Positions 36,227 to 45,252 of a stretch of 64,000 nt of DNA are shown here, in pieces (positions within the stretch are counted from its first letter, which is position 1; each line of letters opens with the position of its first letter). The position numbers and the translations under genes were made by a program. The DNA is taken from positions 101,996 to 165,995 of the forward strand of contig NZ_JQKD01000012.1 of assembly GCF_000745855.1 (NCBI RefSeq). Reading direction: 5' to 3'. Origin of the DNA: Xenophilus azovorans DSM 13620. GTDB taxonomy: Bacteria; Pseudomonadota; Gammaproteobacteria; Burkholderiales; Burkholderiaceae_C. The notes beneath the pieces are model-generated. The model did no database searches and was not told the DNA's origin. It worked only from the letters and a program-made list of their open reading frames with translations.

Positions 36227-37113
36227 AAGTCAGCGCCAACGGCATCGCCATCGAGGTCGAGGACACGGGCGGCGACGGCCCGGTCGTGCTGCTGATCATG
36301 GGCCTGGGCATGCAGCTGATCGCCTGGCCCGAGCCCTTCGTGCAGGGGCTGGTGCGCTCCGGCTACCGCGTGGTGCGGCACGACAACCGCGACATCGGGC
36401 TGTCGCAGTCCTTCGACGGCGCGCGGCGGCGCAACCTGCTGTGGGAGGCGCTGCGCCAGAAGCTCGGCCTGCCCGTGCGCGCGCCCTACACCCTGCAGGA
36501 CATGGCGCTGGACGCCATCGGCGTGCTCGATGCGCTGGACATCCGCGACGCGCACATCGTCGGCGCCTCGATGGGCGGCATGATCGCGCAGCGCGTGGCC
36601 GCCACCGCGCCGCAGCGCACGCGCTCGCTGGTCAGCATCATGAGCTCCAGCGGCGCGCGCGGCCTGCCCGGCCCGCGGCCGGAGGTGGGCTCGGCGCTGA
36701 TGCGCCGCCCCCGGTCGCAGGACGAGGCGTCGCTGGTCGAGTACTCGCTGGGCCTGGTGCGCATGATCGCCAGCCCCGGCTGGCCCTTCGACGAGGCCGC
36801 CAACCGCGAGCGCATCGCCATCGGCCTGCGCCGCAGCTGGCGGCCCGAGGGCATCGTGCGGCAGATGCTGGCCATCGGCGCCGACACCGGCCTGCGCTGC
36901 GAGGTGCTGCCGAAGATCACCGCGCCCACGCTGGTGCTGCACGGCGACGCCGATCCGCTGGTGCCCATCGCCTGCGGGCGCGACACCGCGCGGCGCATCC
37001 CCGGCGCGCGCTTCGAGGCCATTCCCGGCTTCGCGCACGACCTGCCGCCGGGCGCGCAGGAGGCGCTGCTGGCGCACATGATCCCCTTCCTGCAGGCCGC
37101 GGACGCGAGATGA
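36223..37113 (+). CDS. Alpha/beta hydrolase
   Basis: A 296-residue alpha/beta-hydrolase. [21 protein letters not shown] holds the oxyanion region; the nucleophile elbow is [11 protein letters not shown]; the acid is in [12 protein letters not shown]; the His is in [18 protein letters not shown] resembles proteins annotated as dihydrolipoyl-like or aclacinomycin methylesterase-type hydrolases. Substrate unknown. The start GTG overlaps the dioxygenase stop (GTGA) and its stop overlaps the queF ATG (ATGA), so all are translationally coupled. Confidence 0.88.
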   Translation: MKVSANGIAIEVEDTGGDGPVVLLIMGLGMQLIAWPEPFVQGLVRSGYRVVRHDNRDIGLSQSFDGARRRNLLWEALRQKLGLPVRAPYTLQDMALDAIGVLDALDIRDAHIVGASMGGMIAQRVAATAPQRTRSLVSIMSSSGARGLPGPRPEVGSALMRRPRSQDEASLVEYSLGLVRMIASPGWPFDEAANRERIAIGLRRSWRPEGIVRQMLAIGADTGLRCEVLPKITAPTLVLHGDADPLVPIACGRDTARRIPGARFEAIPGFAHDLPPGAQEALLAHMIPFLQAADAR

Positions 37114-37985
37114 GCATCGGCAACACCCCCGAGCAGTCGCAGCTGGGCCGCAGCTCGGCCTACGTGGACCGCTACGACCCCTCGCTGCTGTTCCCGCTGT
37201 CGCGCGCGCCGCAGCGGCAGGCGCTGGGCATCGCCCCGCCGCCGCCCGGCGAGGCGCCGCGCCTGCCCTTCTTCGGCGCCGACATGTGGAGCGCCTTCGA
37301 GCTGTCGTGGCTCAACCCGCGCGGCAAGCCGCAGGTGGCGATCGCGCACTTCACCATCCCCTGCGAGTCGCCCAACATCATCGAGAGCAAGTCCTTCAAG
37401 CTCTACCTCAACAGCTTCAACGGCAGCGCCTTCGCCGACGCCGAGGCGGTGCGCGAGCGCCTGCGCGCCGACGTGGCCGAGGCCCTTTGGAGGGGCAGCG
37501 AGCGCAGCGGCAGCATCGGCCTGAAGCTGCTGGCGCCCGACCACTTCGACCGCGAAGGCGTGGCCGAACTCGACGGCCTGGACCTGGACCGGCTGGACCT
37601 GGACTGCACGCACTACGAACCCGCGCCCGAGCTGCTGACGGCGCAGTTCGACGAGGCGCCCGTCACCGAGGTGCTGACCAGCCGCCTGCTCAAGAGCAAC
37701 TGCCGCGTGACCGGCCAGCCCGACTGGGGCAGCGTGCAGGTGCGCTACAACGGCCCGCCGATCGACCAGGCGGGCCTGCTGCGCTACATCGTGAGCTTCC
37801 GCAACCACAACGAGTTCCACGAGCCCTGCTGCGAGCGCATCTTCATGGACATCCAGGCGCGCTGCCGGCCCACCAAGCTGGCCGTGTACTGCCGCTACAC
37901 GCGGCGCGGCGGGCTGGACATCAACCCCTTCCGCGCGAGCTGGCCGCAGGCGCTGCCGCCGAACGTGCGGACCGCGCGCCAGTGA
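37110..37985 (+). CDS. queF: NADPH-dependent 7-cyano-7-deazaguanine reductase
   Basis: A 291-residue bimodular QueF of the YqcD-like long type. Cys85 in [25 protein letters not shown] is the thioimide-forming nucleophile and ESKSFKLY is the NADPH-binding signature. The second half contains [19 protein letters not shown]. It reduces preQ0 to preQ1 in queuosine biosynthesis. It is the last gene of the yaaA-P4H-hydrolase-queF run, and its last 65 bases overlap the convergent topoisomerase gene on the other strand. Confidence 0.96.
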   Translation: MSIGNTPEQSQLGRSSAYVDRYDPSLLFPLSRAPQRQALGIAPPPPGEAPRLPFFGADMWSAFELSWLNPRGKPQVAIAHFTIPCESPNIIESKSFKLYLNSFNGSAFADAEAVRERLRADVAEALWRGSERSGSIGLKLLAPDHFDREGVAELDGLDLDRLDLDCTHYEPAPELLTAQFDEAPVTEVLTSRLLKSNCRVTGQPDWGSVQVRYNGPPIDQAGLLRYIVSFRNHNEFHEPCCERIFMDIQARCRPTKLAVYCRYTRRGGLDINPFRASWPQALPPNVRTARQ

Positions 37986-39075
37986 GCCGGCCGCCGCGGC
38001 AGGCGCGCATGAAGGCCAGCAGCCGCGCCTCGGCCGCGAGCAGGCCGCGCGCCGGCCGGCCGGCGCTGCGCCGCCAGGCCTTGGCCAGTGCCTGCGGCGC
38101 GTCGTCGTCCAGGCGGCTGCCCAGCGCCAGCACCTCGGGGTGGATGTAGGCCTTGCGGCACACGGCGGGCGTGTTGCCGAGCTGGCGCGCCACCGCGCCC
38201 ACGATCTCCCGGGCGCCCCAGCGCGCCGCGTCGTCCTGCGCCGCGGCGCGCTCGCAGGCCAGGCGCGTCAGCTCCAGCGCCTGCACGGTGCCGTGCCAGG
38301 TGCGGAAGTCCTTGGCGGTGAAGTTGCTGCCCGAGGCCTCGCGCAGGTAGTCGTTCACGTCGCCGGAGCCGATGGCATGCCGCGCGCCGGCCTCGTCCTC
38401 GTACTGGAAGAGGGCCTGGCCGGGCAGCTCCTGGCAGCGGCGCACCACCCTCGCGACCCGCGCGTCCTCCACCTCGGCCTCGTGCTCGATGCCGCTCTTG
38501 CCCTTGAAGCGCAGCCGCAGCCGCCCGCCGCGCACCCGGGCATGGCGGCTGCGCAGCGTGGTCAGGCCGAAGGAGCCGTTGGCGCTGGCGTACTCCTCGT
38601 TGCCCACGCGCAGGTAGGTCGTGTCCAGCAGCCGCACGACGGCCGCCAGCACGGCCGGGCGCGTGGGCGCCGCGCCGGGGCGCATCGCCTTCAGGTCGCG
38701 CCGCACGCGGGCGCGGATGCGCGGCAGCGCATGGCCGAAGGCCTCCAGCCGGTCGAACTTGGCCTCGTCCTGCACCCGGCGCCACTGCGCGTGGTAGCGG
38801 TACTGCCGTCGCCCGCGCGCATCGAGGCCCACCGCCTGCAGGTGGCCGTTGGGCAGGGGGCAGATCCAGACCGCGGTATAGGCGGGCGGGATGGCCAGCG
38901 CCCGGATGCGGGCGATCTCGTCCGGGTCGCGGATCCAGCGGCCGCGCGGGTCCTTGAAGCGGAAGCGCTCGCCGCTGCGCACGCGCGAGCAGCCCGGCAT
39001 CTCGGGCGAGACGTACACCAGGCCGGGAGCGATCGGCGCGGGGCGGGCGGTGGTGGCGGGCATCGTGGCCGACAT
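37921..39075 (-). CDS. DNA topoisomerase IB (poxvirus-like)
   Basis: A 384-residue type IB topoisomerase. The N-terminal domain contains [23 protein letters not shown] and [28 protein letters not shown]; the catalytic domain shows [33 protein letters not shown], and the nucleophile Tyr310 in [11 protein letters not shown]. It relaxes supercoils by making a 3'-phosphotyrosyl intermediate. The C-terminus is A/R/G rich and is coded by DNA also used, on the other strand, for the end of QueF. Stand-alone gene. Confidence 0.94.
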   Translation of the reverse strand: MSATMPATTARPAPIAPGLVYVSPEMPGCSRVRSGERFRFKDPRGRWIRDPDEIARIRALAIPPAYTAVWICPLPNGHLQAVGLDARGRRQYRYHAQWRRVQDEAKFDRLEAFGHALPRIRARVRRDLKAMRPGAAPTRPAVLAAVVRLLDTTYLRVGNEEYASANGSFGLTTLRSRHARVRGGRLRLRFKGKSGIEHEAEVEDARVARVVRRCQELPGQALFQYEDEAGARHAIGSGDVNDYLREASGSNFTAKDFRTWHGTVQALELTRLACERAAAQDDAARWGAREIVGAVARQLGNTPAVCRKAYIHPEVLALGSRLDDDAPQALAKAWRRSAGRPARGLLAAEARLLAFMRACRGGRLTGARSARSAAAPAASSRGRG

Positions 39076-39182
39076 GCTGCCGCGGCGGCGGCGCGGCGGC
39101 TGTAGGACGCGCGCCGCGCCGCGGGTGCGCGGGCGGCGCGCTGCGTAGACTGTCGCACCGTCCGTTCCAGCGAGGCCCCGCC

Positions 39183-40244
39183 ATGCGTCCCATCGTCTTC
39201 CTCCTCCGTCCCCTGCGCCTGTGCGGCGCGGCCGTCCTGGCGGCCGCCGCGCTGCTGGCCGGCTGCGCCGCTCCCGGCGGCGCGTCCACCTCCGCCTCCC
39301 CGCAGGCCGCCGCGCCGGTGAAGGTCAAGGTCTTCGTCGCCGCCATGTTCGAGATCGGCCAGAACACCGGCGACCGCGCCGGCGAGTTCCAGCACTGGTA
39401 CGAGCGCTACTGGAAGGGCGCCGCGCCGGTGCCGGTGCGCGGCGCGCTCGGCCCGGTCTACTGCAACGCCGACGGCGTGTGCGGCGCGGTGCTGGGCATG
39501 GGCAAGGTGAACTCCTCCTCGTCCATGCAGGCCATCCTGCTCGACCCGCGCTTCGACTTCTCGCAGGCCTATTACGTGATCTCCGGCGTGGCCGGCACGC
39601 CGCCCTCGCGCGGCACCATCGGCATGGTGAGCTGGGCCACCTGGCTGGTGGACTACGACCTGGGCCACCGCTGGGCGCCCGAGGAGAACAAGGCCGGCGA
39701 GCCGACCTTCATGCCGCGCAAGGGCTACGAGAACTACCGCCGCTTCCGGCTCGACCCGCAGCTCGTCGCCTGGGCGATGAAGCTCTCGGCCGGCGTGCCG
39801 CTGGCCGACGCCGACTCGGCCCGCCGCTACCGCCAGCGCTATCCCGACGCCGCCGCGCGGCGCGCGCCCTTCGTCGGCACCGGCACCCACATGACGGGCG
39901 ACACCTTCTTCCACGGCCCCGGCCTGTCGAAGGAGGCGCAGTACATCGCCAAGCTCTACGGCGCCGACGACTACGTCATCACCGAGATGGAAGCGGCGGC
40001 GATCGCCCTGGTCATCAATCGCACCCACGGCACCGGCCGCGTGATGAGCCTGCGCGGCGCCGTCAACTTCGACCAGGGCAACCCGCGCGAGAGCACGCTG
40101 GCGCACCTGGACCCGGCCCCCGGCGAGACGGCCGGCGGCTTCGCCGAGACGGTGGAGAACATCGAGCGCGTGGGCTCGCGGGTGGTGGACCACATCGTGG
40201 CGAACTGGACGCAGTGGCAGGCGGGCGTGCCCGCGCTGCGCTGA
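39183..40244 (+). CDS. Purine nucleoside permease (NUP) family lipoprotein
   Basis: 353 residues. A lipoprotein signal with lipobox LLAGCA (Cys25-26) precedes a NUP domain: VKVFVAAMFEIGQNTGDRAGEFQHWYERYW, then LGMGKVNSSSSMQAILLDPRFDFSQAYYVISGVAG, and the nucleoside-phosphorylase-like VITEMEAAAIALVI. Fungal NUPs take up purine nucleosides; bacterial ones are periplasmic and probably bind or cleave nucleosides. Its single-lipid anchor means it is not itself a permease. Confidence 0.88.
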   Translation: MRPIVFLLRPLRLCGAAVLAAAALLAGCAAPGGASTSASPQAAAPVKVKVFVAAMFEIGQNTGDRAGEFQHWYERYWKGAAPVPVRGALGPVYCNADGVCGAVLGMGKVNSSSSMQAILLDPRFDFSQAYYVISGVAGTPPSRGTIGMVSWATWLVDYDLGHRWAPEENKAGEPTFMPRKGYENYRRFRLDPQLVAWAMKLSAGVPLADADSARRYRQRYPDAAARRAPFVGTGTHMTGDTFFHGPGLSKEAQYIAKLYGADDYVITEMEAAAIALVINRTHGTGRVMSLRGAVNFDQGNPRESTLAHLDPAPGETAGGFAETVENIERVGSRVVDHIVANWTQWQAGVPALR

Positions 40245-40272
40245 ACCCGTCGGCTCGACCGGAAGGCTTCCC

Positions 40273-40815
40273 ATGCACCCTCACGACGAACTGCGCCTCA
40301 TCGACTGCACCGAAGCCGAGCACGCGCCGGCCATCCTGGAAATCCTGAACGAGGCCATCGCGAACTCGACGGCGCTGTACGACTACGCGCCGCGCCCGCC
40401 GCAGGCCATGGCCGCCTGGTTCGCCGCCAAGCGCGCGGGCGGCTTCCCGGTGGTCGGCGCGGTCGACGCGGCGGGCCGGCTGGCGGGCTTCGCCAGCTGG
40501 GGCACCTTCCGGGCCTTCCCGGCGTACAAGTACACGGTCGAGCACAGCATCTACGTGCACCACGCGCACCGCGGCCGCGGGCTGGGCCGGGTGCTCCTGC
40601 TCGAACTGATCCGCCGGGCGCAGGCGGCCGGCGTGCACGTGATGGTCGGCTGCATCGACGCCTCCAACGCCGCCAGCATCGGCCTGCACCAGCGGCTGGG
40701 CTTCGTCCACGCCGGCACCTTCCCCCAGGTCGGGTTCAAGTTCGGCCGATGGCTGGACGCGGCCTTCTACCAGCTCACCTTCGAGGGCTCGCCGGCGCAG
40801 CCTGTGGACGGCTGA
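40273..40815 (+). CDS. GNAT N-acetyltransferase (phosphinothricin-acetyltransferase-like)
   Basis: A 180-residue GNAT protein. It has ILEILNEAIANSTALYDYAPRP near the N-terminus, GFASWGTFRAFPAYKYTVEHSIYVHHAHRGRGLGRVLLLELIRRA with the acetyl-CoA motif R-G-R-G-L-G, and IDASNAASIGLHQRLGFVHAGTFPQVGFKFGRW, all typical of the Pat/Bar (phosphinothricin or methionine sulfone) subgroup. It acetylates a small amine. AAGGCTTCC precedes the ATG weakly. It lies 28 bases after the NUP gene. Confidence 0.92.
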   Translation: MHPHDELRLIDCTEAEHAPAILEILNEAIANSTALYDYAPRPPQAMAAWFAAKRAGGFPVVGAVDAAGRLAGFASWGTFRAFPAYKYTVEHSIYVHHAHRGRGLGRVLLLELIRRAQAAGVHVMVGCIDASNAASIGLHQRLGFVHAGTFPQVGFKFGRWLDAAFYQLTFEGSPAQPVDG

Positions 40816-40827
40816 GGCGCCGCCGCG

Positions 40828-42147
40828 TCAGCCCTCGGCCGTCGCCGGCACCCGGCTGGCGCCTTCCATCATGCGGCTGTAGGCGGCCTGCCACTCGACG
40901 GAGTCGTCGATCTCGAAGTAGCCGCTGCGCGCGTCGGTCATCAGCGCCGGGTCGTCCACGCCCGGGGCGGGCGTGCCCGCGGCGAAGGCCCGGGCGGCGG
41001 CCAGCGCGCGGCGCCGCGTGCGGGCGATCATCAGGTCCCCGGGGCCCAGGTGCTCCCTGGCGTGGTCGGTGATCGCGCCCATGCTCTCGGTCACGGCCTG
41101 GTCCTGCAGGCCGATGTGGTCGATGCCCGAGTAGATGCGGTTGGTGCGCTGCGCCTCGCGGTCGATCAGCCAGTCGTTCGACTCGTCGGCCTTCACGCGG
41201 TAGCGCCCCAGCCAGCTCGTGTCCACCGGGACGAACTCCGGCTGCGCCCGGCTGCCGCCCAGCGGCTTGCCGTCCTTGAGCGGCTCGTTGGTGCCGCGCG
41301 GGCCGCCGGCGCGGCGGCGCCAGAAGATCATCATCGTGTGCTCGTCGTCCAGCGGCACCCAGGCGCGCGCCTGGATGTTGATCGGGAATTCGCCCTGCGG
41401 CGTCTGCGTCCAGAACGGGAACATGTAGTTCGCGAAGCGCCAGTAGGTGGTCTTCGGCCGCACCGTGCGGTAGGCGCCGTAGGTGGTGCCCCAGGGCGCG
41501 TCCTTCACGTGGTATTCGGGCGCGCGCTCGCCGGCAGTGTGCTGCAGGGGGTGGCCCTCGGGGACGTTGTCCGGGTCCAGGTGGCCCACGTGCAGGAAGC
41601 CGAAGTGCGAGGTGTCGATGTCGCCTTCGAGCGACTGCATCCAGTTGCAGCTGCGCATCATGAAGAAGATGTCGACCTCATCCTCCTTCAGCAGGGTGGC
41701 TTCCACCATCGGCAGCGGCGGCGGGCTGGCCTGGCGCTCGCCCATGTAGACCCAGATGATGCCGTTGCGGTCGACGGCCTTGTACGCGCGCGCCTTCACC
41801 TTCTCCTTGAAGTCCTGCGAGGGCGCCACGCTGGGCATCTCCACGCAGTTGCCGTCCACGTCGAACTTCCAGCCGTGGTAGATGCAGCGGATGCCGTTCT
41901 CCTCGTTGCGGCCGAGCACCAGCGAGGCGCAGCGGTGCGGGCACAGGTGGTCCATCACGCCGACGCGGCCGCTGGAGTCGCGGAAGGCGACCAGCTTCTC
42001 GCCCAGCAGCATCAGCCGCATCGGCGTGCCGTCCTCGGAGAGCTCGTTCGAGCGCGCGGCGGGTATCCAGTACTGCCGCATGAAGTTGCCCATCACGGTC
42101 CCGGGGCCGGTGCGCGCGATCTCCTCGTTGTCCTTCGAAAGTTTCAT
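40828..42147 (-). CDS. Rieske aromatic ring-hydroxylating oxygenase, alpha subunit (phthalate-dioxygenase type)
   Basis: 439 residues. The Rieske [2Fe-2S] centre is C69-x-H71...C88-x2-H91 in CPHRCASLVLGRNEENGIRCIYHGW; the common Gly after CPHR is Cys here. The mononuclear iron site lies in WMQSLEGDIDTSHFGFLH. GTVMGNFMRQYWIPA at the start marks the phthalate 4,5-dioxygenase-like class, which has a homo-oligomeric alpha subunit and uses a single FMN/2Fe-2S reductase. That reductase is probably the PDR protein at 46.2 kb. It hydroxylates or O-demethylates an aromatic acid to feed the extradiol dioxygenase at 45.3 kb. The gene overlaps the PNPOx fusion gene by 4 bases. Confidence 0.92.
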   Translation of the reverse strand: MKLSKDNEEIARTGPGTVMGNFMRQYWIPAARSNELSEDGTPMRLMLLGEKLVAFRDSSGRVGVMDHLCPHRCASLVLGRNEENGIRCIYHGWKFDVDGNCVEMPSVAPSQDFKEKVKARAYKAVDRNGIIWVYMGERQASPPPLPMVEATLLKEDEVDIFFMMRSCNWMQSLEGDIDTSHFGFLHVGHLDPDNVPEGHPLQHTAGERAPEYHVKDAPWGTTYGAYRTVRPKTTYWRFANYMFPFWTQTPQGEFPINIQARAWVPLDDEHTMMIFWRRRAGGPRGTNEPLKDGKPLGGSRAQPEFVPVDTSWLGRYRVKADESNDWLIDREAQRTNRIYSGIDHIGLQDQAVTESMGAITDHAREHLGPGDLMIARTRRRALAAARAFAAGTPAPGVDDPALMTDARSGYFEIDDSVEWQAAYSRMMEGASRVPATAEG

Positions 42148-43007
42148 CGTTGCTCCACGTTTGAGAAAGAGGGGGCTGCGGTGTCGGCGGTGGCGCCGCG
42201 CCGCAGGCGGATACCGCCGACCTGGCCCGCGGGGCCGAGCCCCGCATAGCCGTCGACGCGGTCGAGGTCCACGAGCACGGGCACGCCGAGCATCGCGAAG
42301 TCATGGGCCTGCTCGGCCTGCGGCGCGCGCGCGAAAACGCGCTGCCGGTCCGCCTGCGAGTCGCTCACGCGCGCGCGGCCCTGGAAGTGGTAGGTGGCCT
42401 TGCTGTCCTCGTTGCGGTAGACCAGCGCCACGCGCGGGTTGGCGCGGATCGCGCGCACGAAGGCGCCTTCGGGGCTGCGGATCCACATGGCCAGGCGGTC
42501 GTCGCCGTCGGCCTGCACCGAGCCGCGGAAGCTCATCACCGGCTGCCCGTCGGCGTCGACATACGCCAGCAGCATCGGGTGGCGCTCGACGAGCGCACCG
42601 TCGATCATGGCCTTGAGCTCGGCCGGCAGCACCAGCGGCGCCTCGGCGGGCGGCGGCGGCGGGGTGCGCTGCTGCTGCACGAGGACGATGCGGGCATCGT
42701 CGTCGAAGCCGAGCGTCATGACGAGCCCGCGGTCGCTCGTCCCCGGCTGCCGCTCGCCGACCAGGCGCACCGCCTCGCCGACGGCCAGCGGCGGCTGCCA
42801 GCGCAGGCGGCGCGCCAGGTCGCCGTTGGGCCCCTGGGCGATCTCGCGGGCCGCGGCCGCCGCGCCCTCGGCCTGCTTGCCGAGCGTCATGAAGCGGGCG
42901 CGGGGATGCAGCAGGGCGGCCAGCGCCGCCTCGGCCTCGGGCGCGGCGGCGCCCAGCGCGGCCACGAGGTCGGCCGCGGCGCGCAGCGTGCGGTCGCCGG
43001 ACGTCAT
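42144..43007 (-). CDS. NTF2-like plus pyridoxamine-5-phosphate-oxidase-like (FMN-binding) fusion protein
   Basis: 287 residues in two parts. About 1-130 look like a degenerate SnoaL/NTF2 cone (HPRARFMTLGKQAEGAAAAAREI...GLVMTLGFDDDARIVLVQQQRTP). About 140-285 are a split-barrel flavin domain: LKAMIDGALVERHPMLLAYVDADGQPVMSFRGSVQ, LAMWIRSPEGAFVRAIRANPRVALVYRNEDSKATYHFQGRAR. Such barrels reduce or oxidise small molecules with FMN or F420. It is coupled by ATGA overlaps to both neighbours, a TctC gene upstream and the Rieske gene downstream, so it belongs to the aromatic pathway. The exact step is unknown. Confidence 0.8.
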   Translation of the reverse strand: MTSGDRTLRAAADLVAALGAAAPEAEAALAALLHPRARFMTLGKQAEGAAAAAREIAQGPNGDLARRLRWQPPLAVGEAVRLVGERQPGTSDRGLVMTLGFDDDARIVLVQQQRTPPPPPAEAPLVLPAELKAMIDGALVERHPMLLAYVDADGQPVMSFRGSVQADGDDRLAMWIRSPEGAFVRAIRANPRVALVYRNEDSKATYHFQGRARVSDSQADRQRVFARAPQAEQAHDFAMLGVPVLVDLDRVDGYAGLGPAGQVGGIRLRRGATADTAAPSFSNVEQR

Positions 43008-43999
43008 GCGTCCTCCCGCTGGTAGCCGCTGGCTTCCACCAACTGCGCGAAGCGCCTGCGCTCCTGCGCCAGCGACGCGGCGAGCGCCGGCCCGTCCAGC
43101 GGCGCCGGCACCATGCCCTGGGCCGTCATCTTGGCCACCACCTCGGGCTTGGAGAGCATCGGCGTCATCGCCGCATACAGGCGCTCGACCAGCTCGCGCG
43201 GCATCTTCGCCGGGCCGTAGAGGCCGGCCGAATTCTGGATGGCGACCTTCACGCCGGCCTCCACCAGCGTCGGCACTTCGGGCACCAGCGGCGAGCGCTG
43301 TTCGCCCGAGACCGCCAGGATGCGGATCTTCCCGGTCTTGTGCATCTCCACCAGCGGGCTGGTGCCGGTGATGAGGATCGGCAGGCGCCCCGACGCGAGG
43401 TCGATCAGGCCCACGCCGCTGTCCTTGTACTGCACGGCCGTCATCGGCACGCCGGTGGCCAGCGCGGTCGCGATGCCGACGAAGTGCGACGACGAGCCGG
43501 CGCCCGGCGCCGCGCCGTACACCGCGTCCTTGCCCTTGGCATGCGCCCAGTCCACGAGCTGGCGCATGTCGCCGATGCCGCTGTGCTGCGGGCTCGCGGC
43601 CAGGCCCACGTCGAACCAGCACAGCCCGCCGATGAAGCTGAAGTCAGCCACGGGGTCGTAGTCGAGCCGGTTGTAGATGTTCGGGTAGATCGCGAAGGCG
43701 CTGCTGGTGGAGAACATCAGCGTGCGCCCGTCGGGCGCCGAGCGCTTGAGCTCGCCCAGCGCCACGCGCCCGCCTGCGCCGAGCTTGCTGAGCACGACGA
43801 CCGGGCGGCCGAGCACCTCGCGCAACTGGTCGGCCACCAGCCGCGCCGTGAAGTCCATCGACGAGGCCGCGCCGACGAGCAGCGTGATCGGCTGCTTGTC
43901 CTCCTGCGCCAGCAGCCGGGGCGCGGCCAGTGCGGCGGCGGCGCCCGCGGCCAGGCCGAGCGCCGCGCGGCGCCGTGTGATGGTGCCCGGAGTGCCCAT
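43004..43999 (-). CDS. TctC/Bug substrate-binding protein, tandem paralogue 1
   Basis: 331 residues. A twin-arginine-like signal (TRRRAALGLAAGAAAALAA, cleavage near LLAQ) leads to ITLLVGAASSMDFTARLVADQL, VVLSKLGAGGRVALGEL and RLDYDPVADFSFIGGLC. It is closely similar throughout to the next gene upstream, with the same unusual GAASSMDFTAR replacing the common PFPAGGxxD opening. It probably binds the aromatic acid degraded by the neighbouring enzymes. The ribosome binding site GGAGGTT belongs to a dispersed repeat. The stop overlaps the PNPOx fusion gene. Confidence 0.92.
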   Translation of the reverse strand: MGTPGTITRRRAALGLAAGAAAALAAPRLLAQEDKQPITLLVGAASSMDFTARLVADQLREVLGRPVVVLSKLGAGGRVALGELKRSAPDGRTLMFSTSSAFAIYPNIYNRLDYDPVADFSFIGGLCWFDVGLAASPQHSGIGDMRQLVDWAHAKGKDAVYGAAPGAGSSSHFVGIATALATGVPMTAVQYKDSGVGLIDLASGRLPILITGTSPLVEMHKTGKIRILAVSGEQRSPLVPEVPTLVEAGVKVAIQNSAGLYGPAKMPRELVERLYAAMTPMLSKPEVVAKMTAQGMVPAPLDGPALAASLAQERRRFAQLVEASGYQREDA

Positions 44000-44002
44000 T
44001 GG

Positions 44003-44058
44003 AACCTCCGTGCTTCGCACTGCGGTGCGAGCCCCCTTCGGGGCGGCCGGGCGGGGGC
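44003..44058 (-). repeat. Dispersed repeat carrying the ribosome binding site of the TctC paralogue
   Basis: 30 bases (44003-44032) are identical to 18372-18401 and end in GGAGGTT, followed by CCAATG in both copies apart from two extra bases at 18402-18403. The remainder holds GGCCGCCCCGAAG, a variant of the shared core. It fills the whole gap between the two tctC paralogues. Confidence 0.8.
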
Positions 44059-45036
44059 TCATGCATCCTCCCGCACGTAGCCGCTGGCCTTCACCAGCCC
44101 GGCGAAATGCTCGCGCTCCTGCGCCAGCGCCGCGGCCAGCTCCTTCGGCGTGGCGGCCCACGGCGTCATGGCCTGGCCGGCGAGCTTGTCCAGGATGGCG
44201 GCGTTGCCGAGCATCGGCACGACCGCGTCGTGCAGGCGCGCCACCAGGTCCGCCGGCATCCGCGGCGGGCCGAACAGCCCGGTGGAAGTGCTGCTGCTGA
44301 CGTTCACGCCGGCTTCCTGCAGCGTCGGGACCTCGGGCACCAGCGGCGACCGCACGCTCCCCGAGACGGCGAGCAGCCGGACCTTGCCGGCCCGGTGCAT
44401 CTCCACCAGCGGGCTCAGCCCGGTGATCATCATCGGCAGGCGGCTGGAGGCCAGGTCGATGATGCCCACGCCGCTGTCCTTGTAGGCCACGTGCGTCATC
44501 GGCACGCCGGTGGCCAGGCTGATGGACAGGCCCAGGAAGTGCGACAGCGAGCCGTTGCCCGGCGCCGAGCCGAACACCGCGTCGCCCCGCTTGCGCGTCT
44601 TCTGCCACGCGATCAGTTCCTTGAGCGTGGTGGCGCCGGTCATCGGGCCCGTGGCCACCGCGACGTCGAACTTCGAGATGCCCGCGATGGGCGTGAAGTC
44701 CGCCACCGGGTCGTAGTCGAGCCTGTTGTAGATGTGCGGATAGATCGCGAAGGGGCCGCTGGTGGCGAACACCAGCGTGCGCCCGTCGGGCGCAGACCGC
44801 TTGACCTCGCCGAGCGCGAGCCGCTGGCCGGCGCCGAGCTTGCTCAGCACGACAGCCGGGCGGCCGAGCGCCTCGTGCATCTGCTCGGCCACCAGGCGCG
44901 CGGTGAAGTCCATCGAGGAGGCCGCCCCGACGAGCACGGTGATGGGGGTGGTGTCCGCTTGCGCGGGCGCGGTGCGGGCGAGTGCGGCTGCCGCGGCGCC
45001 GAAGGCGCCCTGAAGAACGGCGCGTCGGGTTGTCAT
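44059..45036 (-). CDS. TctC/Bug substrate-binding protein, tandem paralogue 2
   Basis: 325 residues, first gene of the minus-strand aromatic operon. The signal MTTRRAVLQGAFGAAAAALARTAPAQA fits a Tat or Sec leader. The mature start ITVLVGAASSMDFTARLVAEQM, VVLSKLGAGQRLALGEVKRSAPDGRTLVF and AIYPHIYNRLDYDPVADFTPI align almost residue for residue with the downstream paralogue, showing a tandem duplication that later diverged. AAGGAGA lies before the ATG. No TctAB is adjacent; the pair at 20.4-22.4 kb may serve it. Confidence 0.92.
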   Translation of the reverse strand: MTTRRAVLQGAFGAAAAALARTAPAQADTTPITVLVGAASSMDFTARLVAEQMHEALGRPAVVLSKLGAGQRLALGEVKRSAPDGRTLVFATSGPFAIYPHIYNRLDYDPVADFTPIAGISKFDVAVATGPMTGATTLKELIAWQKTRKRGDAVFGSAPGNGSLSHFLGLSISLATGVPMTHVAYKDSGVGIIDLASSRLPMMITGLSPLVEMHRAGKVRLLAVSGSVRSPLVPEVPTLQEAGVNVSSSTSTGLFGPPRMPADLVARLHDAVVPMLGNAAILDKLAGQAMTPWAATPKELAAALAQEREHFAGLVKASGYVREDA

Positions 45037-45215
45037 GCGTGTCTCCTTGTCGTTGTGCTGTCGTGGGGAAGGAAGGCGAGGGCGTGCCGGGCGCGTTCCG
45101 CAGGAACGGCCGGTCCCGCCTGGCATGCCGCGAAGACCGGGCATGAGGGGCCTCGTGGGCCCGCAAGGGATGTCTCCATCGTGGTTCATCACTTGCCGAA
45201 GTGACGTTTGTTAAT

Positions 45216-45247
45216 CAGAATATAATTCCATTTTTCGAATCCGACAA
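45216..45247. promoter_or_regulatory. Divergent promoter/operator of the aromatic operons
   Basis: An AT-rich island in the 216-base divergent gap. A palindromic GAATATAATTC sits at 45218-45228. On plus, TATAAT (45221-45226) is a perfect -10, without a good -35, as at activated promoters. On minus, TTGTCG (45242-45247), 17 bases and TATATT (45219-45224) form a sigma70-like promoter. The encoded IclR regulator at 47.2 kb is the candidate ligand. Confidence 0.45.
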
Positions 45248-45252
45248 TCCAC

